DNA of 64,000 nucleotides from the NCBI RefSeq assembly GCF_012273515.2, contig NZ_CP050975.2, positions 806,001 to 870,000 on the forward strand, read 5' to 3'. Shown piece after piece: positions 56,664-64,000 of the stretch. Every line of letters begins with the position of its first letter. The stretch's first letter is position 1. Made by a program: the position numbers and the translations under genes. The notes beneath the pieces were generated by a model. That model ran no database searches and was not told where the DNA came from. It saw only the letters and a program-made list of their open reading frames with translations. Source of the stretch: Streptomyces sp. RPA4-2. Its GTDB lineage: Bacteria; Actinomycetota; Actinomycetes; Streptomycetales; Streptomycetaceae.

Positions 56664-56703
56664 TCGATCTAACCTGTCAATACACTTTTACCGGTTAGAT
56701 CGA
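56664..56703. promoter_or_regulatory. Operator copy 1 with 11-bp inverted arms
   Basis: TCGATCTAACC (56664-56674) and GGTTAGATCGA (56693-56703), perfect 11-bp arms with an 18-bp spacer. A TTGACA -35 hexamer lies inside on the minus strand (56677-56682). Copy 2 lies 53 bp nearer the gene, centre to centre (five helical turns). Confidence 0.7.
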
Positions 56704-56880
56704 CGCGGGTCCGCCCTCCGGGCCTGGAGCGAGCCGGGCACTCACCTCAAGCGTCCGCCCGCGAGCGGCCCCGGGCCACCGAGCCGGTACGACCGCGGCC
56801 GACGAACTAAAATCGGCCATGGCACATGAAGAGCCACAGGGGAGTTGCTCCCGGCCGGCCATCCACGCAGGAGTACCGCA

Positions 56881-58605
56881 ATGGCGACGCTGCTGTCCGT
56901 GAACGTAGGGAAACCCAAGGACGTCCCGTGGCAGGGAAGGACCGTCCACACGGGCGCGTGGAAGGCACCCGTGCACGGCCGCCGGATGGTGCGGCACCTG
57001 AACATCGACGGAGACGGTCAGGGAGATCTGGCGGGACACGGGGGCGAGAACCGGGCGGTCCTCGTCTACCAGCTGCAGTCCTACCGGTACTGGGAGAACG
57101 AGCTGAGCCGCCGGGACCTCACCCCCGGCAGCTTCGGGGAGAACTTCACCGTCGACGGCCTCCCCGACGACGAGGTGTGCATCGGCGACCGCTACCGCAT
57201 CGGCGAGGCGGAGTTCGAGGTCACCCAGCCCCGCGTCACCTGCTACCGCGTGGGGATGCGCCTGGGCGAACCCGCCATGGCCTCCCTCCTGGTCGCCCAC
57301 CACAGTCCCGGCTTCTACCTGCGCGTCATCACCGAGGGACATGTGCGGGCCGGCGATGCCATCACGCGCACCCGGCAGGGCCCGGAAGCACTCAGCGTCG
57401 CCGACACCGACGCGCTGCTCTACCTCCCCGGCCGTGACCCCGCGACGCTGCGCAAGGCGCTGAGCATCCCCGCCCTGAGCCCCGGGTGGCAGCAGTCGTT
57501 CCGTGAACTCGCGCAGGGCGAGCCACCGAAACAGGAACCGGGATGGCCCGGCTTCAGACCCTTGCGCGTGGCCCACCTGGTCCCCGAAACCCCCACCGTC
57601 ACGTCGATCCACCTCGACGCCACCGACGGCACACCGCTGCCCGAGGCCCGGCCCGGTCAGTATCTGTCCCTCCGGGTCACCCCGGGGGAGGACGCCCCCG
57701 CCGTACGGAGCTACTCGCTGTCCTCGGCGCCGGGCGCCGGGACCTACCGCATCAGCGTGAAACGCGAGCCCCACGGCCGGGTCAGCGGCTACCTCCACGC
57801 CTGCCTGCGCCCCGGTGACCTCGTGGACATCGCGAGCCCCCGCGGGACGTTCGTCCTCGAGGAGGGCACCGACCCGGTCGTCCTCGTCTCCGCGGGGATC
57901 GGCGCCACCCCCGTACTGGCGATGCTCCACCGGCTCGCCGCGGCCCGGGACCCCCGCCCGGTGTGGTGGATCCACACAGCCCGGGACCACACGCAGCATG
58001 TCTTCGCGGCCGAGACCCGGGCGCTGCCGGCCCGGCTCCCCCACGGCCGCGCGTACATCTCCTACACCGCGCCCGGCGACGTCATCACCCCGCGTGACGA
58101 CGAGGCCCACATCCGCCAAGGGCGTCTGACCGCCCGATCGCTGGCCGACATGGCCATTCCCGCCGACGCCCACGCCTACCTCTGCGGCCCGCCCGCCTTC
58201 ATGGACACTCTTGGCGGCCATCTGCGCGCGCAGGGGCTGAAGCCCGAGCGGATCCACACCGAGGTGTTCAGCGCCCTGCCCGCCCTCAACCCCGGCATCA
58301 CGGCCACGCCGGCGGTGCGGCCGCACCAGCCGGCCGGTCCCGTGGCGACCGGTCCGCTCGTCACCTTCGCCCGCAGCGGCATCACCACCCCCTGGTCACC
58401 GGACCGCGCGTCCCTCCTCGACCTCGCCGAGGCCTGCGACGTCCCCACCCGCTGGTCCTGCCGCACCGGCGTGTGTCACACCTGCGTCACCCCCGTCGTC
58501 TCGGGCGACATCACCTACACCGCCCAGCCCCTCGAACCTCCCGAGGCCGGCACCGTCCTGATCTGCTGCAGCCGGCCGGCCGGCGAAGTCGTCCTCGATC
58601 TCTAG
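56881..58605 (+). CDS. MOSC domain-ferredoxin reductase fusion protein
   Basis: 574 residues. An N-terminal MOSC domain (about 30-165: GENRAVLVYQLQSYRYWENE, GSFGENFTVDGLPDDEV, QPRVTCYRVGMRL with the conserved Cys) and a short helical domain are followed by an FNR-like FAD/NAD(P) module (about 225-460: RSYSLSSAPGAGTYRISVKR, VSAGIGATPVLAML, YLCGPPAFM). The C-terminal plant-type 2Fe-2S domain reads CRTGVCHTCVTP and ICCSRP. Such fusions transfer electrons from NAD(P)H to a molybdenum-sulfur or oxygenase reaction, as in the YiiM/mARC-like context. ATG 56881 follows AGGAG. All redox motifs are intact. Confidence 0.92.
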   Translation: MATLLSVNVGKPKDVPWQGRTVHTGAWKAPVHGRRMVRHLNIDGDGQGDLAGHGGENRAVLVYQLQSYRYWENELSRRDLTPGSFGENFTVDGLPDDEVCIGDRYRIGEAEFEVTQPRVTCYRVGMRLGEPAMASLLVAHHSPGFYLRVITEGHVRAGDAITRTRQGPEALSVADTDALLYLPGRDPATLRKALSIPALSPGWQQSFRELAQGEPPKQEPGWPGFRPLRVAHLVPETPTVTSIHLDATDGTPLPEARPGQYLSLRVTPGEDAPAVRSYSLSSAPGAGTYRISVKREPHGRVSGYLHACLRPGDLVDIASPRGTFVLEEGTDPVVLVSAGIGATPVLAMLHRLAAARDPRPVWWIHTARDHTQHVFAAETRALPARLPHGRAYISYTAPGDVITPRDDEAHIRQGRLTARSLADMAIPADAHAYLCGPPAFMDTLGGHLRAQGLKPERIHTEVFSALPALNPGITATPAVRPHQPAGPVATGPLVTFARSGITTPWSPDRASLLDLAEACDVPTRWSCRTGVCHTCVTPVVSGDITYTAQPLEPPEAGTVLICCSRPAGEVVLDL

Positions 58606-58800
58606 GACTTGGACGCGGTCCGGTCGGTGCGCGGGATGCGGCACGCCGCCGGGTCCCGGGCGAGGTATCCGCTGCGGGAGGGGCCCTGACCAGGTCACCC
58701 TCGGTCACCGGGCACGACATGCGTGCTACGCCATACGGGCCCATACTCGAATAGCGGCACCACGGCGGCCCACAGCTTGACTACCCCCTGGGGAGGTCCT

Positions 58801-58953
58801 GTGATCATGCTTGCTTTGCTAGCGCCGGGTCTCATGATGGCGTTTCTCTTCGGGATGGACGCCCTCGAAGATCGGCTCATCCCGCGGCCGGTCCCGAGCG
58901 ACGACGGCGACGGCGCCCCGGTCCCGGACGATGTGCCACCGCCCTCGCCCTGA
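58801..58953 (+). CDS. Small single-helix membrane protein
   Basis: 50 residues from GTG 58801 with GGGGAGG four bases upstream. The hydrophobic N-terminal helix (MIMLALLAPGLMMAFLFGMD) is followed by an acidic, Pro-rich tail (VPSDDGDGAPVPDDVPPPSP). No named family. The strong SD and protein-like amino-acid pattern support a real gene. Probably a membrane-anchored small protein. Confidence 0.6.
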   Translation: MIMLALLAPGLMMAFLFGMDALEDRLIPRPVPSDDGDGAPVPDDVPPPSP

Positions 58954-59088
58954 CGGCACCCCTCGCAGGTACGGGCCCACGAGCCCGGAGACCGCGCGGG
59001 TCACGGTCCCACCGCACCGGCGCCACCAGCCGTGGGGCCGCACGTTTCCCGTGGCGGTCTCGGGCAGAGACGAGGAGGCGGTCCCACC

Positions 59089-59778
59089 ATGGCGAAACTT
59101 CTGTTCGTGATGACGGGAGCGACGTACTGGACGCTCAAGGACGGCACCCGGCACGCGACCGGTTACTGGGCCGAGGAGTTCGCGGCCCCGTACAAGGCCC
59201 TCACCGAAGCGGGACATCAGGTCGTCGTCGCCACCCCCGGCGCGGTGGTTCCGAACGTGGACATGATGAGCCTGCGTCCCGAGATGGCGGGCGGCGCGCA
59301 GACCGCCCTCGATCTGGAAGCGATCATCCGCTCCGCCGAGGAGATGCGGCGGCCCATCCAGCTGGCCGACGCCCGTCCGGAGGACTACGACGCCGTCTAC
59401 TTCCCCGGCGGTCACGGTCCGATGGAGGACCTGTGTGTCGACGCCGACGCGGGGCGGCTGCTGACCGCGGCGCTCGCCTCCGGCAAACCCCTCGCCGTGG
59501 TCTGCCACGCCCCGGCCGCCATGCTGGCCACCAGGATCCGCGGCGTCTCCCCCTTCGCCGGTTACCGGGTCTCGGCGTTCACCAACGACGAGGAGAACGC
59601 CGTCGGGCTCGCCTCCAGGGCCAGGTGGCTGTTGGAGGACGAACTCAACGACCTGGGGGTCGAGTTCACCCGCGGCGAGATGTGGAAGCCGTACACGGTG
59701 GTGGACCGCAACCTGTTCACCGGGCAGAACCCCGCTTCGGCCGCCGTCCTGGCGGAGCGGCTCCTCAAGGCCCTCTGA
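59089..59778 (+). CDS. DJ-1/PfpI-family class I glutamine amidotransferase-like protein
   Basis: 229 residues of the DJ-1/PfpI superfamily, Hsp31/GATase1-like branch. Key segments: TGYWAEEFAAPYKALTEAG with a conserved Glu, DAVYFPGGHGPMEDL, and the nucleophile elbow PLAVVCHAPAAMLA with the reactive Cys. These proteins act as glyoxalases, chaperones or deglycases. ATG 59089 has GAGGAGG upstream. It stands alone; the nearest neighbour is the aldo/keto reductase, convergent. Confidence 0.88.
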   Translation: MAKLLFVMTGATYWTLKDGTRHATGYWAEEFAAPYKALTEAGHQVVVATPGAVVPNVDMMSLRPEMAGGAQTALDLEAIIRSAEEMRRPIQLADARPEDYDAVYFPGGHGPMEDLCVDADAGRLLTAALASGKPLAVVCHAPAAMLATRIRGVSPFAGYRVSAFTNDEENAVGLASRARWLLEDELNDLGVEFTRGEMWKPYTVVDRNLFTGQNPASAAVLAERLLKAL

Positions 59779-59847
59779 CAGCGCCCGAGTGCGCCCCTTG
59801 TGGCGTCGCCGCACTCGGACGGCGGGCGGCAGGCGAAGGCCGGGGGC

Positions 59848-60840
59848 TCAGCGGCGCAGGACACCCTCGGCCGCGAACGGTGCGAGGGTCGGACGCCGGA
59901 CCGGTACGTCGCCGAGCGCCGCGTCCACCGCGGCCAGCACGTCGTCCGTGAGGTGCACGCCCGCGGCCGCGGCGTTGGCGTGCACCTGCTCCGGTCGCGA
60001 GGCTCCGGTGATCGCCGAGGCGACCTCACCGCGACGCAGCGCCCAGGCCAGCGCCAGGGTCGGCAGACTCACACCCGCGCCCTCGGCCACGGGAACGAGC
60101 CGCTGCACGGCCTCCAGTGCGGCGTCGTTGAGGACGAGGTCCTTGGAGCCGCTCATCGCGTCGTTGGCGAAACGGCTGTCGGCGGGGAGCGGCTGTCCCG
60201 GCTTGTACTTGCCCGTGAGCACGCCCTGCGCCAACGGCGACCAGACGATGTGCGAGACGCCGTTGGCCGCGCACACCGGGAACACCTCCGCCTCGGGCGC
60301 CTGCCAGAGCATCGAGTACTGCGGCTGCGACGAGACGAACAGCTCGGGGCCCGCGATGTCGACGGCCGCCTGGATCTGCTCGGGGGTCCACTCGCTGAAA
60401 CCGAGGTAGCGGGCCTTGCCCTGCCGCACGACCTTCTGGAGTGCCTCGACCGTCTCCTCGATCGGCACGGTCACGTCGAAGCGGTGGGCCTGGTACAGAT
60501 CGACGTGGTCCGTCCGCAACCGCCGCAGCGAGGCGTCGATCTGCCGGCCGATCTGGTCGGCCGACAGGCCCTGGTCGGTGTCCGACATCTGCCCCCATAC
60601 CTTGGTCGCCAGGATGTACGAGTCACGGGGGTGCTGGGAGAGGATCTCGCCCCAGGCCGACTCGGCCGCGCCCCGACCATAGACGTTGGCCGTGTCGAAG
60701 AAGTTGATGCCCGCGTCGAACGCGGCCTCGGTACAGGCGCGCGTCTGCTCGGCCTGGATGCCTCCGGAGTAGGTGAGCCAGGAACCGAGGGAGATCTCCG
60801 AGACCTCCAGGTCCGAGCTGCCGAGTTTCCGAAAACGCAT
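59848..60840 (-). CDS. Aldo/keto reductase (Kv-beta-like)
   Basis: 330-residue NADPH-dependent reductase. The barrel has the full catalytic tetrad: Asp in NFFDTANVYGRGAAE, Tyr in the same motif, Lys in ILATKVWGQM, His in LYQAHRFDVT. The cofactor loop ASAITGASRPEQVHANAAAA is typical of the AKR6/12 group related to voltage-channel beta subunits. ATG 60840 follows GGAAGGG. A 14-bp motif shared exactly with the hydrolase promoter region at 56684-56697 lies 48-61 bp upstream, so both may share a regulator. Confidence 0.92.
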   Translation of the reverse strand: MRFRKLGSSDLEVSEISLGSWLTYSGGIQAEQTRACTEAAFDAGINFFDTANVYGRGAAESAWGEILSQHPRDSYILATKVWGQMSDTDQGLSADQIGRQIDASLRRLRTDHVDLYQAHRFDVTVPIEETVEALQKVVRQGKARYLGFSEWTPEQIQAAVDIAGPELFVSSQPQYSMLWQAPEAEVFPVCAANGVSHIVWSPLAQGVLTGKYKPGQPLPADSRFANDAMSGSKDLVLNDAALEAVQRLVPVAEGAGVSLPTLALAWALRRGEVASAITGASRPEQVHANAAAAGVHLTDDVLAAVDAALGDVPVRRPTLAPFAAEGVLRR

Positions 60841-60887
60841 GACGGTTCCCTTCCATGGGTCCTGCGACGCGGTGGACGATCACCATG

Positions 60888-60901
60888 TAACCGGTAAAAG
60901 T
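60888..60901. promoter_or_regulatory. Shared 14-bp motif upstream of aldo/keto reductase
   Basis: TAACCGGTAAAAGT on the plus strand, identical to the complement of 56684-56697 inside the hydrolase operator. Here it stands without the second GGTTA half at 18-bp spacing. Confidence 0.55.
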
Positions 60902-61000
60902 CCTGGCGTGGGAGCCCGTCGTGCACTCGGCGACGTCGTACCAGGGTTGCCCGCCGCCCAGGGTCGGCCCCGGCCCGGGACACCCCGGTGGCGGCGTGCG

Positions 61001-61090
61001 ATCAGGAGTACGTCCCGGCACCGGCGCGCAATGGCGGATCAGGAGTACTTCGGCGGCACCCGTGCGGAATGCGGAATCAGGAGTACTTCG
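61001..61090 (-). repeat. 38-bp imperfect repeat copying the end of the DUF6204 gene
   Basis: ATCAGGAGTAC occurs at 61001, 61038 and 61076 (37- and 38-bp steps). On the minus strand each copy reads GTACTCCTGAT, the last codons and TGA stop of the DUF6204 gene. The second and third are duplicated downstream debris of its 3' end. Confidence 0.75.
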
Positions 61091-61436
61091 CCGCTGCGGC
61101 GCGGCGCTGCCGCTTCCCCAGGGGCGCCTGGGAGAGATCCTCGGCGCTGGACCTGAGGTTCTTGTAGTGATACCCGCGCTGGGTCAGCCACGCCTTCGCC
61201 GCCTCCTCGGCGCGCTCGGTCGCCTCCAGGATGTCCTCCTCCTCTTCGCCCGAGTCCAGGAAGCGGAAGGTGAAGGCGGACCGTGCGGCCAGGTCGTAGC
61301 TGAGGTGCCCCTCCGCGGTGAACGCCGCGCGCAGCACGTCGTGCTCCGCCGCCCGCGCCAGGAGCTCGGATCGCTGATCGGTGCCGAGCCCGTCGAAGAC
61401 ACCGCGCACGGTGATACGGAAGCTGCGAGTACTCAT
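61077..61436 (-). CDS. DUF6204 family protein
   Basis: 119 residues of a small actinobacterial family I recognise as DUF6204: MSTRSFRITVRGVFDGLGTD, VLRAAFTAEGHLSYDLAARS, AFTFRFLDSGEEEEDILEAT, and LRSSAEDLSQAPLGKRQRRA. A compact alpha/beta protein, biochemical function unknown. The start is ATG 61436. The last codons (KYS-stop) are copied downstream in a 38-bp tandem repeat. Confidence 0.82.
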   Translation of the reverse strand: MSTRSFRITVRGVFDGLGTDQRSELLARAAEHDVLRAAFTAEGHLSYDLAARSAFTFRFLDSGEEEEDILEATERAEEAAKAWLTQRGYHYKNLRSSAEDLSQAPLGKRQRRAAAAKYS

Positions 61437-61685
61437 TCCGCGACCCTAACCAGCGACTCCCCGGCGGCTCCACCCCATTTCCGTCCGCCGCACCCCGCGG
61501 GCCCGACACTCACGCGCGGCGTCGGGGCGGGGCACCGGCCGGGCGCGTCACGGGTCTCGTGGACGCCCGTGAACTGCCGCGGCGCCCACGTCGGGACAGG
61601 CCGAACCCCTGCCTCGGCGTCACCCGGAGTGAACGCTTACCCTGCACAGGCAGAGAGGCGGCCGCAGGAGAGGGGGAGCCGGAGC

Positions 61686-62324
61686 ATGACAGGCGACCGA
61701 CCGGGCGCGATCGGCGGCGCACCGAGTGCGCCCCACCCCATCCCTCCGGGCCAGCGCAGGGTGCAGGGCTGGCCCGTCTCGCACTACGGCCCGGTTCCCA
61801 GGTTCCGCCCGGAGCGCTGGGACCTGCGGGTCTTCGGCGCGACCGCCGTGGGCGAGGAGCGTTCGTGGTCCTTCGACGACCTCACCGCGCTGCCGCACAT
61901 CACCGTCGTCGCCGATCTGCACTGCGCGACGGGCCCCACGTCGACGGATCACGAGTGGTTCGGCATCGCCGCCACGACCCTGCTGGACCTGGCGCCTCCG
62001 GCCCCTGAGGTCACCCATGTGATGGCCTGGGCCGAGTACGGCTACGGGGCCAACCTCCGCCTCGCGGACTTCACGACCGCGCAGACCCTGTTGGCCACCC
62101 ACCACAACGGTGAGCCGCTCACCGCCGAGCACGGTTTCCCGCTGCGCCTGGTCGTACCGCACCTCTACGGCTACAAGAGCGCCAAATGGCTGCGCGGCAT
62201 CGAGTACATGACCGCGGACCGACGCGGATTCTGGGAGGAGCGCGGCTACCACAACCTCGCGGACCCCTGGAAGGAACAGCGCTACTCCCACCAGGAGCGG
62301 GAGGGCGACGGCCCGACCACGTGA
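61686..62324 (+). CDS. Molybdopterin-dependent oxidoreductase (sulfite oxidase/YedY-like)
   Basis: 212-residue molybdopterin-binding domain protein of the sulfite oxidase family, without the usual C-terminal dimerisation domain. The molybdenum-ligand Cys lies in VVADLHCATGPTSTDHEWFG; the Moco pocket continues with HNGEPLTAEHGFPLRLVVPH and YKSAKWLRGIEYM. The common RWS after Cys is replaced by GPTS. No signal peptide, so it may be cytoplasmic. ATG 61686 follows GGGGGAGCCGGAGC. The redox partner is unknown. Confidence 0.88.
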   Translation: MTGDRPGAIGGAPSAPHPIPPGQRRVQGWPVSHYGPVPRFRPERWDLRVFGATAVGEERSWSFDDLTALPHITVVADLHCATGPTSTDHEWFGIAATTLLDLAPPAPEVTHVMAWAEYGYGANLRLADFTTAQTLLATHHNGEPLTAEHGFPLRLVVPHLYGYKSAKWLRGIEYMTADRRGFWEERGYHNLADPWKEQRYSHQEREGDGPTT

Positions 62325-62426
62325 CCGGCCCGACCACGTGACCGGCCCGGCGGCGTCCGGAGCGCGGGGCGCCGTCGGCGGGAGGTCATCATCATGGGGA
62401 GATGATCCGCGGCATCGGGAGAGCAC

Positions 62427-63296
62427 ATGGATCTGCGGCAGATGGAGGTCGTGGTCGCGGTGGCCGAGGAGGGCGGCTTCACCGCGGCGGCGCAGCGGCT
62501 GCACGTGGTGCAGTCCGCCGTGTCGAGCACGGTGCGCGCGCTGGAGCGTGAGCTGGGCACGGCGCTGTTCGACCGCACCACGCACCGGGTGTCGCTGACC
62601 CCGGCCGGTGAGGCCTTCGTACCGGCGGCGCGCGCGACCCTGCGGGCCGCCGAACAGGCCCGGTCGGCGGTCGACGTCGTCCAGGGACGGCTGCGGGGAC
62701 GGGTGACGGTCGGCACGATGCAGGGTGTGTGGGCCGATCTTCACCTGCCGCTGGCCGCGCTGCGGGCGGAGCATCCGGAGGTGTCGGTGCGGCTGCGGCA
62801 GGCGGCGGTGACCGACATCCGCCAGGCGCTGCGGGAGGGGACGGTGGATCTGGCCGTGGTCGCCCTCGACCGCCAGCAGCAGCGCGGGCTGGTCACCAGG
62901 CTGCTGTCCCACGAGGAGATGGTGCTGGTGTCCGCGCCGGAGCGGGCGCTGGCCGGGTCCGGCGCGGAGGGGACGGTCACGCTCGCCGAGGCCGCCCGGC
63001 TGCCGCTGGTCGACTTCACGCCCGGCTGGGCGATCCGGCTCTCCGTCGACCGGGCGTTCCGTGCCGCCGCCGTCGAGCGCGAGCCGACCTTCGAGGTCAA
63101 CGACATCGTGGCGGCGTCCGAGCTGGTCCGCAACGACCTGGGCGTCTGCGTCATGCCCGGCTCGATCGCCACCCGTTTCCCCGACCTGCGGACGCACCGG
63201 TTCGACCGGCACGCGCCGAGCTGGAAGGTGATGGTGGTCCGGCCGCGGGGCGAGGCGCCGCCGGCCGTCGCCGCGCTGCTGCGGCACATGACCTGA
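62427..63296 (+). CDS. LysR-family transcriptional regulator
   Basis: 289 residues. N-terminal winged HTH: MDLRQMEVVVAVAEEGGFTA, AQRLHVVQSAVSSTVRALER. The effector-binding domain (about 90-289) has GRVTVGTMQGVWADLHLPL and VNDIVAASELVRNDLGVCVM. ATG 62427. The exporter gene starts 227 bp downstream in the same direction, and a CATCTC-N5-GAGATG inverted repeat lies between, so LysR may control the exporter. The ligand is unknown. Confidence 0.9.
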   Translation: MDLRQMEVVVAVAEEGGFTAAAQRLHVVQSAVSSTVRALERELGTALFDRTTHRVSLTPAGEAFVPAARATLRAAEQARSAVDVVQGRLRGRVTVGTMQGVWADLHLPLAALRAEHPEVSVRLRQAAVTDIRQALREGTVDLAVVALDRQQQRGLVTRLLSHEEMVLVSAPERALAGSGAEGTVTLAEAARLPLVDFTPGWAIRLSVDRAFRAAAVEREPTFEVNDIVAASELVRNDLGVCVMPGSIATRFPDLRTHRFDRHAPSWKVMVVRPRGEAPPAVAALLRHMT

Positions 63297-63357
63297 GCGA
63301 AGACCGAGCCGCTCGTCCCGCCGCGCGCACCCGTCCCGCGCGCGCCGTGGACGCACC

Positions 63358-63374
63358 CATCTCAGTCGGAGATG
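63358..63374. promoter_or_regulatory. LysR-box-like inverted repeat
   Basis: CATCTC-AGTCG-GAGATG: 6-bp arms; within it ATCTC-N5-GAGAT has the T-N11-A form of a LysR box. It lies upstream of the MFS gene and just downstream of lysR. Confidence 0.5.
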
Positions 63375-63523
63375 ACAGACATCTTCGATCATCGTCTTGG
63401 CGGGGGAAGCAAAGGGGCTGCCACGGCGCTGAGGCAACCATGCGAGCGACAAGGAAGCCGTTCCGCCGCCCGCCGGTCCGTCCCCGAACCGTCCAACCGG
63501 TTCCCCTGCCCGAGAAGGTGCCC

Positions 63524-64000
63524 GTGTCCGTATCCCCCGAACTGAAGCGCTCGGACCCGACCGCCACCGGCACGGCCGCGCACGGCGTCCCGGGATGGCT
63601 GGTCGCGCTCTTCGCGGTCGCCTCCGGTATGACGGTGGCCAACCTGTACTACGCCCAGCCGCTGCTGTCCTCGCTGCGCGACGTCTTCCACGTCGGCACG
63701 GCGGCCGCCGGCGGACTCATCACCCTCACCCAGGTCGGCTACGTCCTGGGCATGCTCTTCCTGGTGCCGCTCGGCGACCGGCTGGAGAAGCGCAAGCTGA
63801 TCACCGTGCTGCTGACGGTGACCACCCTCGCCCTGGTCGCGGCAGGCCTCGCCACGAACTTCCCGATGCTGCTGATCGCGTCCCTGATCAGCGGAGGCAC
63901 CTCGGTCGTCGCCCAGATACTGATCCCCTTCGCGGCGAGCCTCGCCCCCGATCACGCCCGCGGCCGGATCGTCGGCCGGGTGATGAGCGGTCTGCTCACC
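63524..64000 (+). CDS. MFS exporter (partial; runs off window)
   Basis: First 159 residues of a 12-TM major facilitator transporter (DHA1/YbjJ-like arabinose-efflux type): GWLVALFAVASGMTVANLYY, motif A segment VLGMLFLVPLGDRLEKRKLI, ILIPFAASLAPDHARGRIVG. GTG 63524 has GAGAAGGTG upstream; an in-frame ATG at 63440 would add a basic 28-residue tail and is less likely. LysR gene and operator-like repeat upstream suggest inducible expression. Confidence 0.85.
   Translation, partial: MSVSPELKRSDPTATGTAAHGVPGWLVALFAVASGMTVANLYYAQPLLSSLRDVFHVGTAAAGGLITLTQVGYVLGMLFLVPLGDRLEKRKLITVLLTVTTLALVAAGLATNFPMLLIASLISGGTSVVAQILIPFAASLAPDHARGRIVGRVMSGLLT

Overview
The window looks like a stretch of a Streptomyces chromosome. 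GC is very high throughout, coding frames show strong third-position G/C bias, GTG and TTG starts are common, and TTA codons are almost absent. The gene content also fits: an XRE/DUF397/anti-sigma-like ATPase module, SpoIIE-type phosphatases, DUF5302, DUF6204 and DUF427 proteins, and a B12-riboswitch-controlled metE. I see no tRNA, rRNA, CRISPR array, insertion sequence or prophage. It reads as chromosome with many small transcription units, most of them a regulator next to its presumed target.

Layout. 0-9 kb: a truncated DHA2 exporter with an AsnC-type regulator; a divergent 3-hydroxyacyl-CoA dehydrogenase/TetR versus acetoacetate decarboxylase-like locus with a clear palindromic operator; a decayed secreted-protein gene; an ABC-2-like membrane protein and TetR; a flavin reductase-like protein; the last codons of a lost aldehyde dehydrogenase. 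9-12.6 kb: a DUF574 methyltransferase, then a WhiJ-type developmental module (XRE-DUF5753, DUF397, ATPase with a TTA codon, HEAT-like protein) around a 24-bp perfect palindrome. 13-25.9 kb: secreted and envelope functions (beta-lactamase-like protein, SpoIIE phosphatase, cyclophilin, Ca-binding mini-protein, exported GH78 rhamnosidase with LacI-type operators, CAP protein, TerD, LCP ligase). 25.9-29.2 kb: a UvrA-like ABC ATPase and two small overlapping genes. 29.7-37.6 kb: mutA-mutB-meaB (B12-dependent methylmalonyl-CoA mutase and its G-protein chaperone), then a cobalamin riboswitch and metE, the B12-independent methionine synthase. 37.6-42.3 kb: MarR-MFS-isochorismatase operon, small membrane protein, anti-sigma-like ATPase, HxlR regulator and thioesterase. 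42.3-48.6 kb: a 22-bp tandem repeat tract, a cold-shock gene with an unusual leader, an exported beta-carbonic anhydrase, a PAS/GAF/PP2C phosphatase, a SnoaL-like protein, and a coupled HD protein/GlxA-type regulator pair. 48.8-54.7 kb: argG with an ArgR site at its start, then a three-gene cassette of an unknown protein, a MoxR-like AAA ATPase and a metallopeptidase/VWA protein. 54.7-64 kb: DUF427 protein, dehalogenase-like hydrolase with a duplicated operator, MOSC-ferredoxin reductase fusion, DJ-1 protein, aldo/keto reductase, DUF6204, Moco oxidoreductase, LysR and a truncated MFS exporter.

The observations most worth following are: the ATPase of the AAA/VWA cassette, whose best start is followed by an in-frame TAA at codon 26; the WhiJ-type module with its palindrome and TTA codon; the duplicated TAACC-N18-GGTTA operator, which shares an exact 14-mer with the aldo/keto reductase promoter region; and the cold-shock leader with two terminator-like hairpins.
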